The notes beneath the pieces were generated by a model. That model was not told the DNA's origin, ran no database searches, and saw only the letters and a list, made by a program, of their open reading frames with translations. Below, one piece after another: positions 17,554 to 26,168 of a stretch of DNA of 55,222 bases; the first letter of the stretch is position 1, and every line of letters begins with the position of its first letter. The position numbers and the translations under genes are program-made. Location of the stretch: the NCBI GenBank assembly GCA_964455395.1, contig CAYVWB010000022.1, positions 1 through 55,222 of the forward strand, given 5' to 3'. Origin of the DNA: CAYVWB01 sp964455395. GTDB taxonomy: Bacteria > Desulfobacterota > Desulfovibrionia > Desulfovibrionales > Desulfovibrionaceae.

Positions 17554-20301
17554 TCAAGCGTCAAAGCTTTTTTGAGTGCGTCGGCTGGCGGCGGCTCGGA
17601 AGAGCGCTTCAGCGAGCTGGTCCCGGTCGATGGGTTTGGAGACGTAGTCGTCCATGCCGGCCTGCCGGAATTTTTCCTGATCGCCTTTCATGGCGTACGC
17701 TGTCAAGGCGATGATGGGCACACGCGCATCCACCTGCGCCACCAGCCCGGCACGGATGCGACGGGTGGCCTCCAAGCCGTCCATCTCGGGCATCTGGATG
17801 TCCATGAGCACGGCGTCGATGGGTTGATCCGGCGGCTGCGCCGCCAGCGTCTCCAGGGCTTGCGCGCCGTTCTCCGCGGTCTGTACGGTGTGGCCGCGTT
17901 TCTCCAGAAAGTTGGCGATGAAGAGCTGGTTCACCTTGTTGTCCTCCGCCAGCAGCAGCCGCATGGAAGGCTCCTTGGTGGCGATTTCCTTGGCGACGAC
18001 GTCGCTGACGGGTTCCTCGCGTTGAGCCAGTGTGAAGCTGGCGGTGAACGTGAAGCGCGCGCCGCGTTCCGGGCAGTTTTCCGCGTGGATCTCGCCGTCC
18101 ATCATGGTGACGAGGCTCTTGGAAATGGCGAGGCCCAGGCCGGCGCCGCCGTGTTTCTTGGAGTAGGAGCTGTCCACTTGGGAGAAGCTTTCGAAGATGG
18201 ACTCGATCTGGTCCTCGGGCAAGCCTATCCCCGTGTCTGTCACGGTGAAGCGCAGCACCACGAGCGCTTCCATGGCCTTCTCCATGCCCACATGGAGCGC
18301 CACTTCCCCCTCCGGCGTGAACTTGATGGCGTTGGAGACGAGGTTGCGCAGCACCTGCGCGAGGCGGCCGGAGTCGCCTGTCACCACATCGGGGACGTTT
18401 TCGTCCACTTCGTGGCGCAAGGCTGTGCCCCGCCGCGCGGCTTGGGTGGAAAAGCTGCGCATGGTCTTGGCGGCCAGGCGGCGCACCGAGAACTCCGAGT
18501 AGCTCAAGGTGAGGCCTTTGGACTCGATCTTGGTGTAATCCAGGATATCGTTGATGATGTCGAGCAGGGCTTCAGCCGAGTCGAGGATCATCTCCATGTT
18601 CTCGCGTTGTTCCTCGTCCAGCTCCGTCTCCAGGGTCATCTCGGACATGCCGATGACGCAGGAGAGGGGGGTGCGGATCTCGTGGCTCATGTTGGCGAGG
18701 AACTGGCTCTTGGCGCGGTTGGCGTGTTCTGCTTGCTGTTTGGCGGCGCGCAGTTCTTCCTCCATGTGTTTGCGGGAGGTGATGTCCCGGAACATGAAGC
18801 GCACGCGGTCGCCCAGTACGGCCACGGCGCCGGTGTCCGCCGTGAAGTCGAAGCCGTTCTTGCGGGTGAGGGTGAATTCCCGGCGCAGAGTCACGCCGTC
18901 CAGCACGGCTTCCAGCAAGTCTGCGAGGCTTGCGCCTTGCAGATCCCCCGGATGGATGAATTCATCGAGATTGCGGCCCACGGGGGTGTCGTGATCCAGC
19001 ACGCCGGCGGCTTCCGTGGGACTCTGCTTGTGGTAGCCCAGGTGGCGCAGGGCCTGGGTGTTGGCGTCCAGGATGACGCCCCGCGCGTCCGTGACGAGGA
19101 TCCCTTCGGAGGCTTGTTCGAACAAGGTGCGGTACTGCGCTTCACTCTGTTGCTGGCGTTCCTGCGCAGCAGTGAGGTCGTTGATCTTGGCGCGCAAGCC
19201 GCCCATGGACTCCACCAAGCGGGCGGTCATCTGGTTGAAGGCTTCCGCCAAAGCGCCTATTTCGTCCGGCCGCTCCACTTCCGCGCGGCGGGAGATGTCC
19301 CCACCCTGCACGGCGCGGGCCGTGTGCGCGAGCTTGGTGATGGGCGCGATGACACGACGGTTGGCGATGTACGCCATGCTCGCGGCGGAGGCCAGGGCGA
19401 TGACCACGCTGAGCGCCACGGCGGCGAGGATGTATGTCGAGAGACCAAGCGCGCTCCACAGGGAGCGTTGCGCCACCACGGTAAGCACGGCCCCCCCCAT
19501 GGTGAAGGGCGCGCTGGCTGTCACCACCAGGTTTCCGGCCACGCCCCGGGTCACGCCGTCCTGCAGGGGCCAGTCCCGGAGGGTCTCCTGCTGGACGTCG
19601 CTGTGGGGCGGCGCTGCGACGATGCGGCCTTCGGCGTCCACGATGCAGAGGGAGGCGGCGTCGTTCTTCAAGGCGGAGCCGAGGGCCGCGCCAAGGGTCT
19701 TGAAGGGGCAGATGGCCACCAGACCCGCGCCTGTCACGTCCACCGGGGAGGCGTCCGCTTCGGGAGCGATGGCGAGGGGGTGGCGCAGGATGAAGTAGCT
19801 TTCCCCGTTGGAAGCGTGCGTCACGGGGCCGGAGCCGGCTTCCACGCGACGCGCCAGGGCCGTCTCCAGCACGTTCGGGGGCGGCGCGGGATCGGTTCTG
19901 GGGGCGCGCGCCAGGGTCAGCACGGGGTCGCCGCCAGCTTGCAGCACCAGAAGCCAGGCGAAGGCGTCGTTCTGGATGGCCATCAACGCGGCGAGGTCGG
20001 CGCGGGCCTGCGCGAGGTCGGGGCTGTCTTGCAAGGCTGCATCGGGACTCGTCCCGAGACGGCGCATGGAGTCCGCCATGGTCGCCGTGAGGTCCAGGCT
20101 GCGCTCCAGCTGTTCGAAACGCTCCTGGCACCGCGCCGCGGTCTGGGCGGCCACTTCCTGCTGCAGGGAGACGGCCTGGTGTTTCTGGACGGTGAAGATG
20201 AGCCCGAGCGCCACGGCTCCCACGATCAACAGGGGCGCGACAGCCAAGGTGATGAAGTAGAAGGTGAGCCGTTTGCGGAGGCTTTGTCGCACAGTGGCCA
20301 T
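17554..20301 (-). CDS. Membrane hybrid sensor histidine kinase
   Basis: About 915 residues from ATG 20301 (AAGGAG ribosome site). Order: TM1 (about 12-36), a periplasmic sensor of about 240 residues, TM2 (about 275-300), HAMP, a PAS domain (about 380-500), HisKA with NMSHEIRTPLSCVIGM, HATPase (NLVSNAIKFT; HGGAGLGLAISKSL), and a C-terminal receiver (LLAEDNKVNQ, phospho-acceptor Asp in AVLMDIQMPEMDG). The sensor domain lacks a recognisable ligand motif. Directly upstream of, and co-transcribed with, the FAD oxidoreductase. No separate output regulator is adjacent. Confidence 0.95.
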   Translation of the reverse strand: MATVRQSLRKRLTFYFITLAVAPLLIVGAVALGLIFTVQKHQAVSLQQEVAAQTAARCQERFEQLERSLDLTATMADSMRRLGTSPDAALQDSPDLAQARADLAALMAIQNDAFAWLLVLQAGGDPVLTLARAPRTDPAPPPNVLETALARRVEAGSGPVTHASNGESYFILRHPLAIAPEADASPVDVTGAGLVAICPFKTLGAALGSALKNDAASLCIVDAEGRIVAAPPHSDVQQETLRDWPLQDGVTRGVAGNLVVTASAPFTMGGAVLTVVAQRSLWSALGLSTYILAAVALSVVIALASAASMAYIANRRVIAPITKLAHTARAVQGGDISRRAEVERPDEIGALAEAFNQMTARLVESMGGLRAKINDLTAAQERQQQSEAQYRTLFEQASEGILVTDARGVILDANTQALRHLGYHKQSPTEAAGVLDHDTPVGRNLDEFIHPGDLQGASLADLLEAVLDGVTLRREFTLTRKNGFDFTADTGAVAVLGDRVRFMFRDITSRKHMEEELRAAKQQAEHANRAKSQFLANMSHEIRTPLSCVIGMSEMTLETELDEEQRENMEMILDSAEALLDIINDILDYTKIESKGLTLSYSEFSVRRLAAKTMRSFSTQAARRGTALRHEVDENVPDVVTGDSGRLAQVLRNLVSNAIKFTPEGEVALHVGMEKAMEALVVLRFTVTDTGIGLPEDQIESIFESFSQVDSSYSKKHGGAGLGLAISKSLVTMMDGEIHAENCPERGARFTFTASFTLAQREEPVSDVVAKEIATKEPSMRLLLAEDNKVNQLFIANFLEKRGHTVQTAENGAQALETLAAQPPDQPIDAVLMDIQMPEMDGLEATRRIRAGLVAQVDARVPIIALTAYAMKGDQEKFRQAGMDDYVSKPIDRDQLAEALFRAAASRRTQKSFDA

Positions 20302-20621
20302 CCTCGCTCCTTGCGGCGGGCGTCGTTTCGGGGACGCCTGCAACGCGTCTGGGCGTCGTCGCGGTTCATGGTGGTGGAAGCAGCCGGTAAGCGTCTCGGG
20401 CGACTGACGCGGGAAATCCGTCACAGTATGTCACAATGGCAGACGTCGCGGCTTTCGTAAAGGCGTCATGAAGAAATGTCCAATCCTTCATCTGTTTCGA
20501 CAGCGGACCGAGGGCGTGGACAGGACCTCGTCCGGGGCGTACAGTGCCCCGCCGACCTTCTGTTGCTCCGTGCGTCCTCCAGCATTCCCCAGCAATTTCA
20601 GTCGAACTCCAAGGTGTCGTC
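20302..20621. other. Divergent intergenic region with GTCACA direct repeat
   Basis: 320 bp between the divergent hybrid kinase and DMT transporter genes. GTCACA occurs twice, at 20420-20425 and 20430-20435, one helical turn apart. I see no confident promoter and no small gene. Confidence 0.5.
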
Positions 20622-21659
20622 ATGTCCGCCGCAGCCTCGCCACAAGGACCATCCTCCCTGCCGCCTCCTCCGCCGACCACGGCTTTGCAGGCGTGGGCCC
20701 CCGTGCTGGGTCTGGTGACGGCCATGCTGCTCTGGTCCAGTTCCTTCGTGGCCATGAAAGTGGCCGTGCAGGCGTACGGTCCCGTGTTCGTGGTGTTCGG
20801 TCGCATGGCCGTGGGCGCAGCGCTCTTCGCCTTGGTGGCGCGTCGACTCATCCCGCGGGGCGTCCCCAGGCGCGATATCGGCCTCATCCTGTTGATGGCG
20901 TTGTGCGAGCCGTGTCTCTACTACCTCTTCGAGGCCAACGCCTTGCGCTTCACCTCGGCGTCGCAGGCGGGGATGGTCACGGCCATCCTGCCGCTCATGG
21001 TCGCGGCCACGGCGTTCTGGACGCTGCGGGAGAGGTGCGCGGCCCGGGTGTGGATCGGGTTCGCCATGGCGCTCGTCGGCGTGGTGTGGCTCACGGCGGC
21101 GGGGGAGTCCACGGCGGCGTCGCCCAACCCGGCGTTGGGCAACTTCCTGGAGTTTTGCGCCATGGTCTGCGCCACGGGGTACATGGTCTTGCTGAAGCGG
21201 CTTTCGTCGCGGTATTCGCCTTGGCTGCTCACGGCGTCGCAGGCGCTGGTGGGCGCGTTGTTCTACTTGCCGGGGCTTTTCCTGCCGGGGGTCTGGCCCG
21301 AGCGACTCTGGAACCCCACGGCCCTGGCGGCGGTGCTTTTTCTGGGCTCCTTCGTCACCATCGGCGCATACGGGCTCTACAACTACGGCATGAGCCGGCT
21401 GCCGGCGAGCAAAGCCACGGCCTTCATCAACCTCATTCCGGTGTTCACGGTGGCGTGGGGGTGGCTGCTGTTGGACGAGCGATTGAACACCATGCAGCTC
21501 GCGGCCGGCGCGTTGGTGCTGGCGGGGGTCTTCCTGAGCCAAGGCGGCGTGACCGAGGCGGCGCCAGCGTGCTCCGCTTCGCCTGATGATACGCCGGACG
21601 GTGCGACTGACGCGTCCCCCGACTCGGTGGGTGAACGCTCCGAGCGCGAGGCGTCATGA
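20622..21659 (+). CDS. DMT-superfamily (EamA) transporter
   Basis: About 345 residues with two EamA repeats of five membrane segments each (LVTAMLLWSSSFVAMKVAV ... ; GNFLEFCAMVCATGYMVLLK ...). Typical of inner-membrane metabolite or amino-acid exporters; substrate not predictable. Start ATG 20622 follows AAGGTG at 20611. The hydrophilic C-terminal tail of about 40 residues is Asp/Ser-rich and unusually long. Confidence 0.9.
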   Translation: MSAAASPQGPSSLPPPPPTTALQAWAPVLGLVTAMLLWSSSFVAMKVAVQAYGPVFVVFGRMAVGAALFALVARRLIPRGVPRRDIGLILLMALCEPCLYYLFEANALRFTSASQAGMVTAILPLMVAATAFWTLRERCAARVWIGFAMALVGVVWLTAAGESTAASPNPALGNFLEFCAMVCATGYMVLLKRLSSRYSPWLLTASQALVGALFYLPGLFLPGVWPERLWNPTALAAVLFLGSFVTIGAYGLYNYGMSRLPASKATAFINLIPVFTVAWGWLLLDERLNTMQLAAGALVLAGVFLSQGGVTEAAPACSASPDDTPDGATDASPDSVGERSEREAS

Positions 21660-21660
21660 A

Positions 21661-21701
21661 ATGCAGCAGCGTGGAGCAGGCTGCATATAGATGAATCTAT
21701 A
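21661..21701. promoter_or_regulatory. Two adjacent inverted repeats before asnB
   Basis: ATGCAGC (21661-21667) pairs with GCTGCAT (21680-21686), and directly after it TATAGATGAATCTATA (21686-21701) is a perfect 7-2-7 palindrome in a local AT-rich patch. The first may be a hairpin after the transporter gene, without a T tract; the second looks like a repressor operator. Confidence 0.5.
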
Positions 21702-21877
21702 CGTAGATGGTATGAAGCTGTTCGGATGTGGCATGAATCGCTTCGAACACGGCTTGAACATGGCGGCCCCTTCCGCTATGGGAAGTGTGCGCGGGCGAGA
21801 ACGCGCGTCCCGAGGCGGTACCCCCATGGTCTTCCATCATCACGGCACTTTTCTTTTCGATCCGGAGCGTCGCTGAC

Positions 21878-23794
21878 ATGTGCGGCGTGGCGGGGTTCGT
21901 CAGCGCGCAGGCTGTCACGCCGGAGGAAGCGCGCCGCCGTCTGGAAGCCATGGCGCACTGTCTGGCCCACCGCGGCCCCGACGGCGCCGGTTTCTGGGTG
22001 GAGGAAGGCGCGGCGTTGGCGCACCGCCGGCTCTCCATCATCGATCTGGAAGGCGGCGCCCAGCCCATGACGGACGCCACGGGACGTCTCGTCATCACAT
22101 ACAACGGCGAGCTCTACAACTACCGTGAGCTGCGCGAGACGTTGTTGTCCCTGGGCTGCGTCTTCCACACCCGCTCGGACACGGAGGTGCTGCTGAACGC
22201 TTACCTGCGCTGGGGGGAAGCGTGTCTGGACTGCTTCGAGGGCATGTTCGCCTTCGCCATCTGGGACAGGGAGCGCCGGCGCCTCTTCGCCGCCCGCGAC
22301 CGGTTCGGCAAGAAGCCTTTCTTCTACACGCTGCAGCGCGGCGTCTTCGCCTTTGCTTCGGAAGCCACGGCCTTGGCGCAGCTCGCGCCGCTGGCGGGGC
22401 TGTCGCTTACCGTCGCCCGGCAGACGTTGGCGCGGTTTCTGGCGTACGAATACGCGCCCACGCCGGAGTGCGTCTACGAGCAGGCGCGCAAGCTGGAGCC
22501 CTCGCATTTTCTCCTCCTGGAAGACGGCGCGGTGACGATCCATCGGTATTGGGACATGCCTGCGCCGGCGCCGGAACGCGTCTACAGCGCCGCGGAGGAG
22601 GACTCCCTGTGCGAGGAGCTGCGTCGGCTGCTGCTCCGGGCGGTGGAGCGTCGGCTGGTGAGCGACGTGCCTTTGGGCGTCTGCCTGAGCGGCGGCGTGG
22701 ACTCCTCGGCCGTGGCCGCGGCCATGGCCCGCCGCTGCGACCACGTCCGCACGTTCTCCATCGCCTTCGCGGAAGACAGCTACGATGAATCCCGATACGC
22801 GCGGGCCGTGGCGCGGCGTCTGGCCACGGACCATTACGAACACGTGCTTTCGGCGCAACAGTGCGGCATGCTCTTGCCGACGCTCATGGCGCGTTTCGAC
22901 GAGCCCTTGGCGGACCCCTCGGTGGTTCCCACTTCCCTGCTCGCCGAGGTGACCCGCCGCGAGGTGACCGTGGCCCTGGGCGGCGACGGTCCGGACGAAC
23001 TCTTCGCCGGCTACGAGTACTTCACGGGGTTCCGCCACGCGCAACGCCTCCTGAAGATTCCCGGAATCATGCGGCTGCCGTGGGAGACGCTCGCGCGGCG
23101 GCTGCCTGCTTCCTCCGGCTACGTGAACCTGCGTTTCGCTGCGGGCATGTTCCTGGCGGGACTGCGCGCGCCCACGCCGTATCGCACGCAGCGGTGGCTC
23201 ACGGCCTTCGCGCCGGAAGATCAGCAAACCCTCTGGGCGGATCCGACCGGACTGGACCTGAGCCTGGAAGGCCTCTTCGGCGCCACACGAGCGCTCTTCG
23301 AGCACCATGACGCAGAGGACGACTTGGCGCGGGTGGCCTACGTGCTGGCGCGGCAGTACATGCTGGACTACATCCTGGTGAAGGTGGACCGCTGCTCCAT
23401 GGCCCATTCCCTGGAGATGCGCGCGCCATTTCTGGACCGCGCCCTGGCGGAGTTCGTCTGTCGGTTGCCCATGTCCTTGCGGTTGCGGGGGAACACGCGC
23501 AAATATCTGCTGAAGAAAGCCGTGGCGCCGTGGCTGCCGCCGGAAGTGCTCCATCGGCCCAAACGGGGGTTCCTTATCCCCGTGGCGGGGTGGCTGCGAG
23601 GGGCGCTGCGGCCCATGGTGGAGGAACTGACCTGCACGCGCCGGCTGAAGGAGCAGGGACTCTTCGCGCCATCGGCCGTGCGGCGCATGGTGGATACCCA
23701 CATGCGCGGCGAGGCGGATCACCGCAAGGCGTTGTGGACCATGCTGACGCTGCAGCTGTGGCTGCGCGCCCACAACCCCACCGTGAGGGTGTGA
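21878..23794 (+). CDS. asnB: Asparagine synthase (glutamine-hydrolysing)
   Basis: 638 residues. Start fixed at ATG 21878 because the mature N-terminus must expose the catalytic Cys2 (MCGVAGFVSA); the frame is open upstream but unusable. Glutaminase domain 1-210 (HRGPDGAGFW, NGELYNYRELR), then the synthetase domain with PP-loop LSGGVDSSAVAAAM and FDEPLADPS. Converts aspartate to asparagine, or amidates a sugar or peptide precursor in glycan pathways. The glycosyltransferase-like gene downstream makes an envelope role worth considering. Confidence 0.93.
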   Translation: MCGVAGFVSAQAVTPEEARRRLEAMAHCLAHRGPDGAGFWVEEGAALAHRRLSIIDLEGGAQPMTDATGRLVITYNGELYNYRELRETLLSLGCVFHTRSDTEVLLNAYLRWGEACLDCFEGMFAFAIWDRERRRLFAARDRFGKKPFFYTLQRGVFAFASEATALAQLAPLAGLSLTVARQTLARFLAYEYAPTPECVYEQARKLEPSHFLLLEDGAVTIHRYWDMPAPAPERVYSAAEEDSLCEELRRLLLRAVERRLVSDVPLGVCLSGGVDSSAVAAAMARRCDHVRTFSIAFAEDSYDESRYARAVARRLATDHYEHVLSAQQCGMLLPTLMARFDEPLADPSVVPTSLLAEVTRREVTVALGGDGPDELFAGYEYFTGFRHAQRLLKIPGIMRLPWETLARRLPASSGYVNLRFAAGMFLAGLRAPTPYRTQRWLTAFAPEDQQTLWADPTGLDLSLEGLFGATRALFEHHDAEDDLARVAYVLARQYMLDYILVKVDRCSMAHSLEMRAPFLDRALAEFVCRLPMSLRLRGNTRKYLLKKAVAPWLPPEVLHRPKRGFLIPVAGWLRGALRPMVEELTCTRRLKEQGLFAPSAVRRMVDTHMRGEADHRKALWTMLTLQLWLRAHNPTVRV

Positions 23795-23847
23795 CGTCCG
23801 GCCTGCAAGGGACGTGACGTCGCCTAGCAAAGGAAGGAGAACCGCTC

Positions 23848-24900
23848 GTGGCCAGAGTCGTCTATGGCGTTCAAGGGGTGAACCGGGGCCACGCCATGCG
23901 CGCGCTGCACGTGGCCCGCGCCTTTCCGGAGCACGAATTCCTCTTCGTCTCCAGCCACGAAGCGGAACGGCTGCTGCGCGCCGAGGGGCTGCGCGTCTAC
24001 TCCTGCGCCAACCTCACCACGTTTTTCGACAATTACCAGACCAACCAGTTCGCCACCATCGCTCACGGCGTGAAGCTCTTCATGACTGGTCGGGAAACGC
24101 AGCTCGACGACCTCTGCCGCGCCATCGAAGCCTTCGCGCCCGACGTCGGCCTCTACGACTATGAGCACTTCACGCCAGTGGCCTGCCGTCGGCTGGGGCT
24201 GCCGCGCCTCTCGCTGGATCATCAGCACGTCATGACCTGCTGCGAACACCGCCTCCCCCGAGGGGACAGGCTGGGGACGTTCCTCCAATCACTCTCCATT
24301 CGCCTTTTCTTCACGGATGCGGACCACTACCTCGTCACGAGCTTCTTCCATCCTCCGGTGAAGCGCGGCGCGCCGGCCACGCTGGTTCCCCCCCTGCTGC
24401 GGGAGGCCGTGCTGGCGCGGCAGGCCACGGCGGGCGAGCACGTGCTCGTCTACCAGAGCTGCTCGTCCTGCCCGGAACTCGTGCCTTTCTTGCGTCGTCA
24501 TGACCGCGAATTCCGCGTCTACGGGCATAACCGTGAAGGCCGCGAAGGCAACGTGACCTTCCACGCCTTTTCGGAGGAAGGCTTGCTGGACGATCTGGCG
24601 AGCGCGGCGTACGTCATCTGCGGGGGCGGGCATCAGCTCATCTCGGAGGCGCTGCACCACGGCAAGCCGGTCATCGCCTTGCCCGTGCGAGACGAGTGGG
24701 AGCAGGCCATGAACGCCTTCTATCTGGAGCAGCTGGGCTATGGCGTGCGTTGGTCCATGCGTCGCATCGCCGAGCTGAATCTGCCTGCTTTCGAGGACGC
24801 CTTGCCCGCGCGACGGGAAGCCATCGCCCGGGGGACCTTCTGTGGGAACGCTCTTGTCCGGCGGCATCTGACGAATTACATCCGCAACCGTCGCATGTAG
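23848..24900 (+). CDS. MJ1255-type glycosyltransferase family protein
   Basis: 350 residues, GTG start 23848 with AAGGAAGGAG upstream. GT-B-like: N-terminal GVNRGHAMRALHVARAF (the glycine/histidine loop of this family) and C-terminal ICGGGHQLISEALHHGKPVIALP, a nucleotide-sugar-site signature like that of UDP-glucuronosyltransferases and MurG. No membrane segment. The acceptor is unknown. Follows asnB by 53 bp and is probably co-transcribed. Confidence 0.82.
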   Translation: MARVVYGVQGVNRGHAMRALHVARAFPEHEFLFVSSHEAERLLRAEGLRVYSCANLTTFFDNYQTNQFATIAHGVKLFMTGRETQLDDLCRAIEAFAPDVGLYDYEHFTPVACRRLGLPRLSLDHQHVMTCCEHRLPRGDRLGTFLQSLSIRLFFTDADHYLVTSFFHPPVKRGAPATLVPPLLREAVLARQATAGEHVLVYQSCSSCPELVPFLRRHDREFRVYGHNREGREGNVTFHAFSEEGLLDDLASAAYVICGGGHQLISEALHHGKPVIALPVRDEWEQAMNAFYLEQLGYGVRWSMRRIAELNLPAFEDALPARREAIARGTFCGNALVRRHLTNYIRNRRM

Positions 24901-25079
24901 GCCGCGCATTTCGTCCGGCTTGGCGTAAAAGGCGGGGGCGGCTCCGGTCCCGGCAACGCCATCGTCCGGCCAATGGTCCGGGCTGCCGTCCGGGGCGGTT
25001 GTCCATGTCCTCGACACGCCTGGACAATCGCTCGTCTCCCCGCTTGCCGGCGCTGGCGTTTTTCTGTATTTCGAAGGCG

Positions 25080-25853
25080 ATGGCGGAACAGCAGCAACTT
25101 CCCGCGCCGGTCGTGAAGGACTTCGACTTGGTGACCATCCCCATGGAAGGCGTGGTGGCGTATTGGCTTTCCCTGCGCAAACTGTTGGGCAACACCCGCC
25201 GCATGGCCAAGGTGACGACGGACGAAGCGCAGTACACCACGGAACCCTTCATCCGGTATCTGTTGGAAATCGCTTTCGAGGACCTGGACGACGCCTGGCT
25301 GGAACGCGCCGCTGCGGCCAAGCGCCGCACCTTGCAACGGCAGCTGCGCCGACGGCTGGACCTGATGCGCTTGGCGTTGCTGGACATCGCCTCCGGCGAA
25401 CACCCCCGCAAAACCATGGTGAAGATGGCCGCCAAGTACGCCACGCCGCCCATCACGGACGAACGCGCCTTCCGGCTGGTGCAGGAGCTGGCGAGCGCCG
25501 CGGAGCAGAATCCAGGCGGAAAGGCCAATTATTTCAATGTGGAATATCGTCTGCGGGATGAACAGCTGGTGGTCGTGCTGCTCTTCTATGTGCTGTGGGC
25601 GCGCAAGGCCGGCAAGCGGAGCCTCGCGGAGTTTCAGGAGTTCGTCACTGCAGGGTTCTTCGCCGAAGGCCTGGATCTGGTGGTGGACGGCTTTGACGTC
25701 CCCTTCATCCGCAAACGCATGCGCGCGCACCGCGACGCCATCCTGGAGGACGTCGACCACAAAAGGGACGCCTGCTACGAGCTCTGCTGCGCCGTGCGCT
25801 CCCGTCTGGACTACGACCGCGCTTTTCTCCTTGGCAAATCCTTCCTCGAATAG
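25080..25853 (+). CDS. Hypothetical helical protein
   Basis: About 257 residues from ATG 25080 (MAEQQQLPAPVVKDFDLVTIP). ATG 25005 would add 25 residues with less coding-like composition; neither has a good ribosome site. The protein is soluble and probably mostly helical, rich in Arg, Leu and Glu, with a conserved-looking core (FIRYLLEIAFEDLDDAWLER). No motif I recognise. It follows the glycosyltransferase on the same strand, 179 bp away. Confidence 0.7.
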   Translation: MAEQQQLPAPVVKDFDLVTIPMEGVVAYWLSLRKLLGNTRRMAKVTTDEAQYTTEPFIRYLLEIAFEDLDDAWLERAAAAKRRTLQRQLRRRLDLMRLALLDIASGEHPRKTMVKMAAKYATPPITDERAFRLVQELASAAEQNPGGKANYFNVEYRLRDEQLVVVLLFYVLWARKAGKRSLAEFQEFVTAGFFAEGLDLVVDGFDVPFIRKRMRAHRDAILEDVDHKRDACYELCCAVRSRLDYDRAFLLGKSFLE

Positions 25854-26168
25854 GGCGTCAACCTTGCGGGGCGGCGTGTGGGACAGGTGACGTCGGCTTC
25901 GCCACGGGGCGTGTCGTCCTGTATCGAGTCTGCCGACAGATGTGGATCCGGAGATTTCCCCTGGAGGCCCCCCGCACTTCACCCCATGCTGGCGCGTCTT
26001 GCGCACGAGAGTCTTTGCGCGGGAAGGGGACGCCACGGCCGGGCGGAAGCCGCGTCGGCGGGGACGGCGTCCGCGCTGTCTGCGGTGGCGGAAAAGCGCG
26101 TGGCCTTGGAAGGGAGGCCGCCGCACGCGCGCCGGGAAAGGCGCGTACGCGTCGTGAGGACGCTCGTG
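25854..26168. other. Convergent intergenic region, no feature
   Basis: 315 bp between the convergent hypothetical gene and fliI. GC-rich, several weak inverted repeats but no stem followed by a T tract, and no fliJ-like reading frame. Confidence 0.6.

Noticed and set aside
15244..20460. Very long plus-strand open frame (1738 codons)
   Set aside because: It is antisense to the 8-Cys, oxidoreductase and hybrid kinase genes, which have proper motifs, and its sequence is His/Gly/Val-rich shadow composition.
25854..26168. fliJ downstream of fliI
   Set aside because: No open frame with coiled-coil character of the right length on the minus strand.
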